From NCBI GenBank assembly GCA_963977945.1, contig CAXBQO010000010.1, forward strand, positions 1-18,749: a stretch of DNA of 18,749 bases, read 5' to 3'. The stretch is from CALMJB01 sp963977945. GTDB taxonomy: Bacteria > Actinomycetota > Actinomycetes > Nanopelagicales > Nanopelagicaceae. This document shows, one piece after another, positions 1 to 6,412 of this stretch (position 1 is its first letter; each line of letters starts with the position of its first letter). The notes below the pieces were generated by a model. That model was not told where the DNA came from and did no database searches. It was given only the letters and a program-made list of their open reading frames with translations. The position numbers were made by a program, and so were the translations under genes.

Positions 1-181
1 GTCTTTCCCGCGCTAAATAATTAATTAATCCGGCATCTCGACTGGCATCAGTTCCAACTGCTTCTAAAGATTTTTCACCAGCGGTTGAAACTCGCGCTGC
101 CCAAACTACATCAGCATCACTTGCACTGGACTTAACTAATTCAACGCTGACATCGTCACGAAAGATGATTTCTTCACTCAC
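1..181 (-). CDS. thyX: ThyX, flavin-dependent thymidylate synthase (N-terminal fragment)
   Basis: Only the first 60 codons are inside the window; the gene continues past position 1. ThyX methylates dUMP to dTMP using methylene-tetrahydrofolate, with FAD and NADPH, in the cytoplasm. The visible N-terminus reads VSEEIIFRDDVSVELVKSSA, then SDADVVWAARVSTAGEKSLE and a GLINYLARER segment, the usual start of actinobacterial ThyX. The RHRxxS signature and the catalytic region lie outside the window. The start is GTG at 181-179, because the frame meets a TAA at 205-203 with no other start between. No Shine-Dalgarno is visible. A GATAAT box (196-191) ends 9 nt before the GTG, so a near-leaderless transcript is plausible. 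In related actinobacteria thyX follows dapB and precedes dapA; here azlCD and a glutaredoxin gene lie between dapB and thyX. Confidence 0.9.
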   Translation of the reverse strand, partial: MSEEIIFRDDVSVELVKSSASDADVVWAARVSTAGEKSLEAVGTDASRDAGLINYLARER

Positions 182-211
182 AGGCGGGAGATTATCTGCC
201 GATTAAAGACA
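182..211. promoter_or_regulatory. Divergent thyX / azlC start region with overlapping -10-like boxes
   Basis: Only 30 bp separate the thyX GTG from the first possible azlC start. On the minus strand GATAAT (196-191) matches the -10 consensus at 5 of 6 positions and lies 9 nt before thyX. On the plus strand GATTAT (190-195) matches at 4 of 6 and would initiate near 202. The two boxes overlap, so RNA polymerase could serve only one direction at a time. No convincing -35 is seen for either. This is a sequence-only prediction. Confidence 0.35.
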
Positions 212-901
212 TTGGCGAGATTGGGGCAGAATATCGGCGTGTTAATCCGGCCAGTAGATAGAGATTCATTCAGTATTTCTTTCACCGTCGGACTTTATGG
301 CGCAGCTTTTGGTGCTGCTGCAGTTGCTGCTGGTTTTTCCGTCTGGCAAGCCTGTTTATTTTCACTATTAACTTTTTCTGGCGCATCACAATTTGCCGCA
401 GTTGGAGTTATTGGTTCAGGTGGAAGTGCAATTAGCGCAATTGCTACATCAGCATTACTTGGTACCAGAAACGCTTTATACGGATTACGAATGGCACCAA
501 TTTTGCAAAATCGTGGAATCAAGCGAGTTTTATCGGCACACGTAACAATTGATGAATCAACTGGATTAGCGATCAGACAAAATGAAACTGCAAATATGCA
601 GCGCGCCTTTTATCTAACTGGTGGTGGCGTATTTTTATTTTGGAATATATTTACTTTGCTAGGTGCGCTGGGTGCAAATGCAATTGGTGATCCATCGGCT
701 TGGGGTTTAGATGCTGCGGTTCCGGCCGCGTTTTTAGGTTTAGTGTGGCCACGTTTAACTGAGCGCAAACTTTTTCTTATTTCTATTTTGGCGATGATTA
801 TGGCGCTAGCTTTAGTGCCAAATACTCCGGCTGGAATACCAGTTATTGCCACCACAGCGATTGCGGTTTTGTTTGGTTGGAAAGCTGGTGAAACTAAATG
901 A
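212..901 (+). CDS. azlC: AzlC-family branched-chain amino acid exporter, large subunit
   Basis: Inner-membrane protein of 229 residues, within the usual AzlC/YgaZ length. Characterised relatives, with AzlD/YgaH, export branched-chain amino acids or their analogues. The N-terminal part carries the family pattern VGLYGAAFGAAAVAAG and then FSGASQFAAVGVIGSGG, an early hydrophobic hairpin typical of AzlC. LLGTRNALYGLRMAP follows near residue 85, and hydrophobic segments continue to the C-terminus. The start is uncertain: TTG at 212 gives the longest form, but TTG at 221 and GTG at 239 are in frame, and GTG 239 would place the start just before the first membrane segment. No Shine-Dalgarno decides between them. 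The stop overlaps the azlD start (ATGA), so the two are translationally coupled. The pair lies on the opposite strand to everything else here. The substrate cannot be read from sequence. Confidence 0.93.
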   Translation: MARLGQNIGVLIRPVDRDSFSISFTVGLYGAAFGAAAVAAGFSVWQACLFSLLTFSGASQFAAVGVIGSGGSAISAIATSALLGTRNALYGLRMAPILQNRGIKRVLSAHVTIDESTGLAIRQNETANMQRAFYLTGGGVFLFWNIFTLLGALGANAIGDPSAWGLDAAVPAAFLGLVWPRLTERKLFLISILAMIMALALVPNTPAGIPVIATTAIAVLFGWKAGETK

Positions 902-1206
902 GTATTTTTTGGATTACCACTATTGGCTCGGGAATAGTTTGTTTTTTTCTAAAATATTTAGGTCACTCGATTCCAGAAAGTTGGTTGAATCGACCAAGAG
1001 TTCAGCGAATTAATACTTTATTACCAATAGTTTTATTAAGTGCGTTGGTTGCGGTGCAGACCTTTGCCAATGATGCAAAATTGCAGATTGATCAAAGAGT
1101 CAGCGGAATGGCGGTAGCGATAATTGCGCTTGCGTTGCGTGCGCCATTTCCGGTGGTGGTTTTAGGCTCGGCCGCTACCTCTGCCCTGGTTTATAACTTA
1201 TTTTGA
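898..1206 (+). CDS. azlD: AzlD-family small subunit of branched-chain amino acid exporter
   Basis: A 102-residue, very hydrophobic protein that fits AzlD, the small partner of AzlC. It has about four hydrophobic stretches: residues 5-20, around 42-56, 70-80 and 85-101. The RINTLLPIVLLSALVAVQ segment followed by ALALRAPFPVVVLGSA near the end is the common AzlD layout. ATG is at 898-900 and overlaps the azlC TGA, so the two are co-translated. The TGA stop at 1204-1206 is 2 bp from the stop of the convergent glutaredoxin gene, inside a palindrome. Being next to azlC is the main support for its job, since AzlD sequences are poorly conserved. Confidence 0.92.
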   Translation: MSIFWITTIGSGIVCFFLKYLGHSIPESWLNRPRVQRINTLLPIVLLSALVAVQTFANDAKLQIDQRVSGMAVAIIALALRAPFPVVVLGSAATSALVYNLF

Positions 1207-1214
1207 AGTTATAA
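1191..1214. repeat. 9-bp inverted repeat across the azlD and glutaredoxin gene stop codons
   Basis: TTATAACTT (1191-1199) and AAGTTATAA (1206-1214) are perfect inverted repeats around a 6-base loop. They take in the stop codon of azlD (1204-1206) and that of the convergent glutaredoxin gene (1209-1211). Such a hairpin could form in both transcripts and act as a weak bidirectional 3' end. It is AT-rich (one G-C pair) and lacks a U-tract, so it is not a standard intrinsic terminator. Confidence 0.45.
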
Positions 1215-1463
1215 CAACTTTAAAGACTCTAGTTTTTCCTTAAGTGCAGCATCTGATGGCTCGGTTAAATGTGTGCCATCTGGAAACATAATTACCGGAA
1301 TCGATCGCATTCCATTATTAATTTCGATTACTTTGTCGGAAGCAGTTTTATCAGCTTCTACATCAACATAGTCATACTTCACATTGTTTGAATCTAAAAA
1401 TTTCTTTGATCGGCGGCAATCGCCACACCAAGCTGCGCCATACATTTTTATCTGATTACTCAT
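1209..1463 (-). CDS. Glutaredoxin-like protein, probable mycoredoxin
   Basis: An 84-residue thioredoxin-fold protein. The redox motif is WCGDC (Cys13 and Cys16) after a short first strand (IKMYGAA), and the cis-proline region is RSIPVI (Pro56), followed by FPDG. Small actinobacterial glutaredoxins of this type (mycoredoxins, GlrX-actino family) reduce mycothiol or protein mixed disulfides. Mrx1 itself has CGYC; the CGDC variant here keeps both cysteines, so a dithiol mechanism remains possible. The ATG at 1463 has GAGAG upstream with about 8 nt spacing. An in-frame TAA at 1505-1503 rules out an N-terminal extension. The start overlaps the stop of an A-rich open frame upstream (ATGAGTAA). The mycoredoxin role is inferred; the glutaredoxin fold is clear. 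Confidence 0.9.
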   Translation of the reverse strand: MSNQIKMYGAAWCGDCRRSKKFLDSNNVKYDYVDVEADKTASDKVIEINNGMRSIPVIMFPDGTHLTEPSDAALKEKLESLKLL

Positions 1464-1590
1464 TTTTTTCGCTCTCGTTTTCTCTCTTGTTTTTTTCTTT
1501 TTTTAAGTTTTTTATTTCGAGTTCTACAGTATTAAGTAATTCTATTAATAAATTTGCAGTAAGACTATTTGAACTCTGGCATAAAGTTTT
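1456..1590 (-). other. Possible small cryptic ORF or gene remnant (coiled-coil-like, no standard start codon)
   Basis: Between dapB and the glutaredoxin gene one minus-strand frame is open from the TAG at 1593-1591 to a TAA at 1458-1456 (44 sense codons). It is +1 relative to dapB, overlaps the dapB 3' end, and its stop overlaps the glutaredoxin ATG as ATGAGTAA. The middle reads LTANLLIELLNTVELEIKNL and then a Lys/Glu/Asn-rich tail, like an amphipathic helix or coiled coil. There is no ATG, GTG, TTG or CTG in the frame; only ATA codons (1545-1543, 1515-1513) could serve as unusual starts. It may be a gene that lost its start, a small ORF reached by frameshifting, or chance in a poly-A-rich spacer. 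I do not recognise a family. Confidence 0.25.
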
Positions 1591-2311
1591 CTAAGCCAAC
1601 CGTTAGCCCTGGATTTTTTGTTACCTCTCGGATACCAAGTAAAACTCCTGGCATGTAACCGGCGCGATCAATTGAATCGTGGCGAATAGTTAAGGTCTCA
1701 CCACTTGAACCAAAGACCACCTCTTGGTGTGCCACATAACCGTCAGATCTAATTGAATGAATTTGTACATCTCCTACTTTTGCGCCACGAGCGCCAGGCA
1801 ATGCGGTTTTGGTTGCATCTGGCATTGCTTTTTTATTTTTTGCTTTTCGCTCTTTTGAAATTAATTCAGCGGTGCGGGCTGCCGTTCCGGATGGCGCATC
1901 AGCTTTGCTAGCGTGGTGAAACTCCATAATTTCGGCAGAATCAAAATGTGCTGCCGCTTGTTTTGCAAACTGCATCATCAAAATCGCTCCGATTCCAAAA
2001 TTTGGTGCAATTAAGACGCCAACTTTTGGATTTTCTGACAATAATTGTTTTACTTTATTAATTTTTTCATCGTTAAAACCGGTAGTTCCGATAACTGCAC
2101 TGATTCCATTTGTAATTGCAAACTCTAAATTTTTCATAACCGAATCTGGATTTGTAAAATCAACAATTACTTGCGCGCCAGCTGATTTAATTTGGGAAAT
2201 ATCATCGCCAAGATCAATTTGAGCCACAAGTTGTAAATCTGAAGCAGCTGAAATTGCGGCGACACATTCGCGCCCCATTTTTCCTTTTGCTCCTAGAACT
2301 GCGACCTTCAT
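1565..2311 (-). CDS. dapB: 4-hydroxy-tetrahydrodipicolinate reductase
   Basis: DapB reduces 4-hydroxy-tetrahydrodipicolinate to tetrahydrodipicolinate with NAD(P)H in the lysine / diaminopimelate pathway, in the cytoplasm. The 248 residues match the family length. The Rossmann nucleotide-binding loop is GAKGKMG (7-13), with Asp33 after the second strand as a likely ribose-binding acid. GTTGF is at 75-79 and APNFGIG at 102-108. The catalytic and substrate motif is EFHHASKADAPSGTA (130-144), with His132/His133 and Lys136. The C-terminus (PGLTVGLE...) ends where other actinobacterial DapB proteins end. The ATG overlaps the stop of the M16 peptidase gene (ATGA), so translation is coupled. Confidence 0.97.
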   Translation of the reverse strand: MKVAVLGAKGKMGRECVAAISAASDLQLVAQIDLGDDISQIKSAGAQVIVDFTNPDSVMKNLEFAITNGISAVIGTTGFNDEKINKVKQLLSENPKVGVLIAPNFGIGAILMMQFAKQAAAHFDSAEIMEFHHASKADAPSGTAARTAELISKERKAKNKKAMPDATKTALPGARGAKVGDVQIHSIRSDGYVAHQEVVFGSSGETLTIRHDSIDRAGYMPGVLLGIREVTKNPGLTVGLENFMPEFK

Positions 2312-3585
2312 TTAATTAACCTTTCAAATTTGCTCTTGGAACTTAATGGTCCCACTATGGAAAGGGTAGGAGAAACTTTGATACTTTGGCGGGCAATTTC
2401 GATTATTTGATCAGGTGTCACCGCGGCAATCTCTTTTAAAATTTCATCAAAACTTAAAACTTTGCCAGAAACAAGTTCGGCTTTACCGATTCGATTCATA
2501 CGCGAGCCGGTGTCCTCTTGGCTCAATACCAATGAGCCACTGACTGAACCCTTAGCCCGATTAATTTCTTCTTCGGTCAATCCATTTTTTGCTACATCTG
2601 CCAAAATTTGTTGAATCAGTGCGCTGACTTCGTAAGCTTTATCTGGTTTGCAGCCGACATAAAAAGTTAATACACCAGAGCCAGCAAATTGTTGTGGGTA
2701 TGCATAAACCGAATACGCCAATCCCCGTTTTTCTCTGATCTCTTGAAACATCCGAGATGACATTCCCCCACCTAATGCTGAAGCTAAAACACTTAATGCA
2801 AATCTGCGGGAATCATTGCGAGCAACACCTGGCACGCCATAAATTAAATGAGCTTGCTCGGTTTTTCGATAAGTCAGAGAAACTTTTCCAACACCGGTCA
2901 CTTTTGTTTTGGAATCTGGCCGAATAAAGCTGGCGCTGCTTTTATTTGCGCGATCTAAAAACGAATCTTTACTTAAGGCTTCTTCCACCATGCGAACTAC
3001 TTGGCGGTGTTTGATATTGCCGGCAACTGAGACCACTAAATCTTGTGGTTGATATTTGCTGCGATAGTAATCAAAAACTGTTTGCCGAGACATATTTTTA
3101 ATTGATTTAACACTTCCTAAAATTGGCCGACCCAAAGTTGAGTCACCATAATAATTTTCTAGAAATAAATCATGAATCAAATCGCTTGGATCATCATCGC
3201 GCATTGCGATTTCTTCTAGTACAACTTTTCGTTCCGCATCGACATCGGCTGGTTCAACCAATGACGAAGTTATCAAATCGCAAATTACATCAACTGCTAG
3301 CGGCAAATCTTTATCAATAACTCTGGCGTAAAAGCAGGTGTACTCCTTGCCAGTGAAAGCATTGGTATCGCCACCAACCGCTTCAATCGCAGAGGAAATT
3401 TCTAATGCGCTGCGCCGCTTTGTTCCTTTAAATAATAAATGTTCTAGAAAATGTGAAGCTCCCGCGGTTTTTGTATTTTCATCGCGAGAGCCAACATTGA
3501 CCCAGATTCCAAATGCTGCCGAGCGAACAGATTTTTCCCGTTCGGTGACGATTCGTACTCCGGAAGGGAGAACAGTTTTCGCCAT
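2308..3585 (-). CDS. M16-family zinc metallopeptidase (mitochondrial processing peptidase-like)
   Basis: A 425-residue protease with the inverted zinc motif of M16 enzymes. HFLEH at 45-49 supplies His45 and His49 plus catalytic Glu48, and Glu125 in VVLEEI is the likely third zinc ligand, 76 residues after His49 as in the family. The N-terminal peptidase domain is followed by a non-catalytic M16 C-terminal domain with the usual REKRGLAYSVYAYPQQF stretch. In actinobacteria this gene sits directly after pnp; the substrate is unknown. No signal peptide is seen, so it is probably cytoplasmic. ATG 3585 is the first start after an in-frame TAA and has no clear Shine-Dalgarno; the gap to the pnp stop is 31 bp. 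The stop overlaps the dapB start. Confidence 0.95.
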   Translation of the reverse strand: MAKTVLPSGVRIVTEREKSVRSAAFGIWVNVGSRDENTKTAGASHFLEHLLFKGTKRRSALEISSAIEAVGGDTNAFTGKEYTCFYARVIDKDLPLAVDVICDLITSSLVEPADVDAERKVVLEEIAMRDDDPSDLIHDLFLENYYGDSTLGRPILGSVKSIKNMSRQTVFDYYRSKYQPQDLVVSVAGNIKHRQVVRMVEEALSKDSFLDRANKSSASFIRPDSKTKVTGVGKVSLTYRKTEQAHLIYGVPGVARNDSRRFALSVLASALGGGMSSRMFQEIREKRGLAYSVYAYPQQFAGSGVLTFYVGCKPDKAYEVSALIQQILADVAKNGLTEEEINRAKGSVSGSLVLSQEDTGSRMNRIGKAELVSGKVLSFDEILKEIAAVTPDQIIEIARQSIKVSPTLSIVGPLSSKSKFERLIK

Positions 3586-3616
3586 TGCGGTGCAGTTGGT
3601 TTAAATCGTTTGGTGA

Positions 3617-5809
3617 TTACTCAGGCAAATTTGCTGGCACTAATGAGTATTTACCTTTTGGATCAATCTCATCAATTACCACTTCAACCTTTTCGCCAAC
3701 CTTCATTACATCTTCAAGATTTTCAATTCGTTTGCCACCAAACATTTTTCGAATCTGCGAGATGTGCAGTAATCCGTCTTTGTTTGGCACCAAATTTATG
3801 AATGCTCCGAAAGTTGCAAGTTTCACCACGGTTCCGGTGAATTTATCGCCAGCTTTCAACACCACTGGATTTGCGATGGCATTAATTTGCGCCTTGGCCG
3901 CTTCGGCTGCGCTGCCTTCGGTGGCACCGATGTAAATCGTGCCATCATCTTCAATAGTGATTTCAGCGCCAGTTTCCTCTTGAATTTGGTTGATCATCTT
4001 TCCTTTCGGACCAATGACTGCACCAATTGATTCAACTGGAATCTTGATGCTGATAATTCGTGGCGCCAGCAGTGACATGTCATCTGGTTTATCAATTGCT
4101 TGCGACATGACATCTAATATTTTCAATCGTGCTTCTTTTGCTTGAATTAAAGCACCAGCTAAAACTTTGGCTGGAATTCCATCTAGCTTGGTATCTAATT
4201 GCAAAGCGGTAACAAAATCTTTGGTACCGGCAACTTTGAAATCCATATCGCCAAATGCATCTTCAGCTCCTTGAATATCAGTTAACGCAACATATTCAGT
4301 TTTGCCATCGACCACATCAGAGATAAGTCCCATTGCAATACCGGCGACCATTGCTTTAAGTGGAACACCAGCATTTAAAAGTGCCATTGTCGATGCACAA
4401 ACTGAACCCATTGATGTAGATCCATTTGAACCAAGTGCTTCAGAAACTTGGCGAATTGCATAAGGAAACTCTTCGCGAGTTGGTAGTACTGGAACAAGCG
4501 CGCGTTCTGCAAGTGCGCCATGTCCGATTTCGCGACGTTTTGGTGAACCAACACGACCAACTTCGCCAACTGAATATGGTGGGAAGTTGTAGTTATGCAT
4601 ATAACGCTTTGTTGTTTCAGGACTTAAAGTGTCTAGTTGTTGTTCCATTTTGAGCATGTTCAAAGTGGTGACACCAACGATTTGAGTTTCACCACGCTCA
4701 AATAGCGCAGATCCGTGTACGCGCGGAACTACTTCTACTTCAGCAGTGAGTGGACGAATATCTTTTAAGCCACGACCATCAATACGAATTTTCTCGCGCA
4801 ATGTTCTATCTCGAACTAATTTCTTTTGAATCGAACGTAATGCTTGTTCAATTTCTTTAGTCCGTTCTGGGAACTGCTCGGTTAGTTGTTCGATAGTTGC
4901 CTTATTTACTTCAGAAATCGCGGTTTCGCGATCTTGTTTGCCCGAAGTTTTAAGTGCTTGTGCCAATTTATCTTTCGCTGCTGCCGAAACTGCTTGATAA
5001 ACATCATCTTGATAATCAAGATAGATTGGATATTCAGCAACTGGTTTTGCTGCCAATTTCGCAAGTGCAATTTGTGCTTCGCACAATGCGCGAATAAATG
5101 GTTTAGCCGCTTCTAATCCTTGACCAACTATTTCTTCAGTTGGGGCGGTTTGTCCGGCTTTAACTAAATCAATTGTCTTAGTTGTTGCTTCAGCTTCAAC
5201 CATCATAATTGCAACATCTTCAGTTTTTTCGCCAGTGATTCTTCCGGCTACCACCATGTCAAAGACTGCTTTTTCTAAATCGCTGTGATTTGGAAATGCC
5301 ACCCATTGACCTTCGATGAGTGCAATACGCACGCCACCAATTGGTCCTGAGTATGGCAAGCCAGCAAGTTGAGTAGACATTGATGCTGCGTTAATTGCAA
5401 CTACGTCATACATATGATCTGGATTTAACGCCATTACAGTTACAACGATTTGTACCTCGTTGCGTAATCCATCATCAAATGATGGACGAAGCGGACGATC
5501 AATTAATCGACAGGTAAGAATCGCCTCTTCTGTTGGGCGACCTTCGCGTCTAAAGAATGAGCCAGGAATTTTTCCAGCTGCATACATACGTTCTTCCACA
5601 TCAACTGTGAGTGGAAAGAAATCAAATTGATCTTTTGGTTTTTTGGAAACAGTTGTTGCCGAAAGCAACATGCTGTCATCATCGAGATAGACAACTGCGC
5701 AACCGGCAGCCTGTCTTGCTAAACGTCCAGTTTCAAAACGAATCTGACGTTTTCCGAATTTGCCATTGTCGATTTTCGCAACGGCAGAGTGAATTTCTTG
5801 ACCCGACAT
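3617..5809 (-). CDS. pnp: Polynucleotide phosphorylase (PNPase)
   Basis: PNPase degrades RNA 3' to 5' by phosphorolysis, releasing nucleoside diphosphates, as a cytoplasmic trimer. At 730 residues it has the full bacterial layout: first RNase PH-like core (about 14-150), helical linker (about 250-335), second RNase PH core (about 345-560), KH domain with AVIGPKGKMINQIQ (597-610) and S1 domain (about 655-725, TFGAFINLV...GLLHISQI). Catalytic acids equivalent to the E. coli pair are Asp517 and Asp523 in EDAFGDMDF. FFRREGRPTE (85-94) and SNGSTSMGSVCAST (461-474) are typical phosphate- and RNA-binding loops. The ATG has GGAG 7 nt upstream, and that GGAG can be buried in a leader hairpin. It follows rpsO, the common bacterial order. 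Confidence 0.98.
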   Translation of the reverse strand: MSGQEIHSAVAKIDNGKFGKRQIRFETGRLARQAAGCAVVYLDDDSMLLSATTVSKKPKDQFDFFPLTVDVEERMYAAGKIPGSFFRREGRPTEEAILTCRLIDRPLRPSFDDGLRNEVQIVVTVMALNPDHMYDVVAINAASMSTQLAGLPYSGPIGGVRIALIEGQWVAFPNHSDLEKAVFDMVVAGRITGEKTEDVAIMMVEAEATTKTIDLVKAGQTAPTEEIVGQGLEAAKPFIRALCEAQIALAKLAAKPVAEYPIYLDYQDDVYQAVSAAAKDKLAQALKTSGKQDRETAISEVNKATIEQLTEQFPERTKEIEQALRSIQKKLVRDRTLREKIRIDGRGLKDIRPLTAEVEVVPRVHGSALFERGETQIVGVTTLNMLKMEQQLDTLSPETTKRYMHNYNFPPYSVGEVGRVGSPKRREIGHGALAERALVPVLPTREEFPYAIRQVSEALGSNGSTSMGSVCASTMALLNAGVPLKAMVAGIAMGLISDVVDGKTEYVALTDIQGAEDAFGDMDFKVAGTKDFVTALQLDTKLDGIPAKVLAGALIQAKEARLKILDVMSQAIDKPDDMSLLAPRIISIKIPVESIGAVIGPKGKMINQIQEETGAEITIEDDGTIYIGATEGSAAEAAKAQINAIANPVVLKAGDKFTGTVVKLATFGAFINLVPNKDGLLHISQIRKMFGGKRIENLEDVMKVGEKVEVVIDEIDPKGKYSLVPANLPE

Positions 5810-5816
5810 GGGCCAA

Positions 5817-5905
5817 CTCCATTTCTCAACCAGATTTCTTTGAAATGGATCTTCGATCGAAGTTCACGGGTCTTGTAAAACCCCGGAAACCACTACCGAG
5901 GACCA
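5817..5905 (-). ncRNA. Actino-pnp RNA-type 5' leader element of pnp
   Basis: The last 90 bases before pnp are far more GC-rich and structured than the AT-rich spacer before them. On the minus strand there is GGTCCTCGGTAGTGG (5904-5890), a CGGG/CCCG stem around a UUUUACAAGA-type loop (5885-5882 with 5870-5867), the palindrome CTTCGATCGAAG (5862-5851), and TCCATTTC pairing with GAAATGGA, which holds the pnp Shine-Dalgarno. Rfam describes an Actino-pnp motif in presumed 5' UTRs of actinobacterial PNPase genes, thought by analogy with enteric bacteria to take part in pnp autoregulation. Position, lineage and structure fit, but I assigned it from memory of the family, not from a covariance-model match. 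Boundaries are approximate. Confidence 0.65.
5818..5849 (-). promoter_or_regulatory. Shine-Dalgarno-sequestering stem of pnp with a competing small hairpin
   Basis: Minus-strand TCCATTTC (5849-5842) and GAAATGGA (5825-5818) form a perfect 8-bp stem that includes the GGA of the pnp Shine-Dalgarno (GGAG, 5820-5817). The upstream arm can instead pair locally, ATTTC (5846-5842) with GAAAT (5838-5834) around a 3-base loop. The two foldings share one arm and exclude each other, so this could switch between a closed and an open ribosome-binding site. Confidence 0.5.
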
Positions 5906-5912
5906 ATTTTTG

Positions 5913-5943
5913 CAATTTTTTTATTTAAAAATTTAAAAAATTG
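5913..5943 (-). repeat. AT-rich inverted repeat in the rpsO-pnp spacer
   Basis: CAATTTTTT (5913-5921) and AAAAAATTG (5935-5943) are perfect 9-bp inverted repeats with a 13-base interior. The stem lies between the rpsO stop and the structured pnp leader. In E. coli and Streptomyces a hairpin in this spacer is cut by RNase III; this one could be its counterpart or a weak 3' end for rpsO, but it is almost all A-U. The rest of 5906-6003 is AT-rich spacer with nothing else I can name. Confidence 0.35.
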
Positions 5944-6003
5944 AAATCTAGGTTGTAGCTAGTTGTTATTTATTTTTATCTATATGAAATTGTATTTTTT
6001 AAG

Positions 6004-6273
6004 TTAGCGACGAATACCGAGTTTGTCGATAATCGCACGATATCTATTGATATCTGTCTTTGATAGATACTGAAGAATTCGACGACGTTTACCAACCATC
6101 AATAACAATCCACGACGGTTATGGTGATCATTTTTATTTGTCTTCAAATGTTCAGTGACTTCATCAATTCTCTTTGAAAGTAGCGCTACTTGTGCTTCAG
6201 GACTTCCGGTGTCAGTGGCAGATGCGCCAAACTGCTTGATAACTTCTTTTTTTACTGCTGGTGTAATTGCCAT
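6004..6273 (-). CDS. rpsO: 30S ribosomal protein S15
   Basis: S15 binds 16S rRNA early in assembly of the 30S platform. The protein has the family signature (DTGSPEAQVALL, then HLKTNKNDHHNRRGLLLMV) and ends in IRR. An upstream ATG at 6282 would add three residues (MNQ). I chose ATG 6273 because it gives 89 residues, the usual S15 length, and aligns residue for residue with E. coli S15 from Met1 through the DTGS motif. Shine-Dalgarno evidence is weak for both. The gene sits after ribF and before pnp, and its leader has its own promoter candidate and a hairpin, so it may be autoregulated by S15 as in other bacteria. Confidence 0.97.
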   Translation of the reverse strand: MAITPAVKKEVIKQFGASATDTGSPEAQVALLSKRIDEVTEHLKTNKNDHHNRRGLLLMVGKRRRILQYLSKTDINRYRAIIDKLGIRR

Positions 6274-6297
6274 TTGGTTCATCTTTCTTTTCTGTCA

Positions 6298-6308
6298 CGA
6301 GGGCCTCG
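6298..6308 (-). promoter_or_regulatory. Short GC hairpin in the rpsO leader
   Basis: The minus strand reads CGAGGCCCTCG, a 4-bp CGAG/CTCG stem with a 3-base loop, about 24 nt before the preferred rpsO start. Upstream CTGT and downstream ACAG could extend it as an outer stem. Many bacteria control rpsO by S15 binding its own leader; the structure differs among phyla, so this is only a candidate. Confidence 0.35.
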
Positions 6309-6349
6309 GGCTTACACACGATGGCACAGTTGCTCGCTTTCTGCGGCAA

Positions 6350-6377
6350 AGATTACCAGCGCGAAATGATTAATCAA
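6350..6377 (-). promoter_or_regulatory. Candidate extended -10 promoter for rpsO
   Basis: The minus strand has TTGATT (6377-6372) as a -35-like box, a 16-bp spacer, and TAATCT (6355-6350) preceded by TGG, an extended -10 pattern. Transcription would begin near 6343 and give a leader of about 70 nt. It lies in the 130-bp gap after ribF, the obvious break in this otherwise tight gene series. Confidence 0.4.
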
Positions 6378-6412
6378 AAATGAACGGGAATTTTAGGATT
6401 TAATTGAATGAA

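Noticed and set aside
1464..1505. N-terminal extension of the glutaredoxin-like protein into the A-rich spacer
   Set aside because: The glutaredoxin frame meets a TAA at 1505-1503 and has no start codon between it and ATG 1463.
1388..1594. Plus-strand open frame of 68 codons across the dapB-glutaredoxin spacer
   Set aside because: Its product is a Phe/Ser/Leu run made by the poly-T stretch and overlaps two real genes; composition explains it.
3338..3935. Plus-strand open frames opposite the M16 peptidase and pnp 3' end
   Set aside because: They overlap fully conserved genes on the minus strand and show no recognisable protein features.
5906..6003. Intrinsic terminator after rpsO
   Set aside because: The only stem is A-U and is not followed by a GC-stem-plus-U-tract pattern. 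Promoter-like boxes in this AT-rich stretch are too frequent to mean much.
6274..6282. rpsO start at the upstream ATG (6282)
   Set aside because: It would add MNQ to a protein that otherwise matches the S15 length and alignment exactly from ATG 6273. Not excluded, but less likely.
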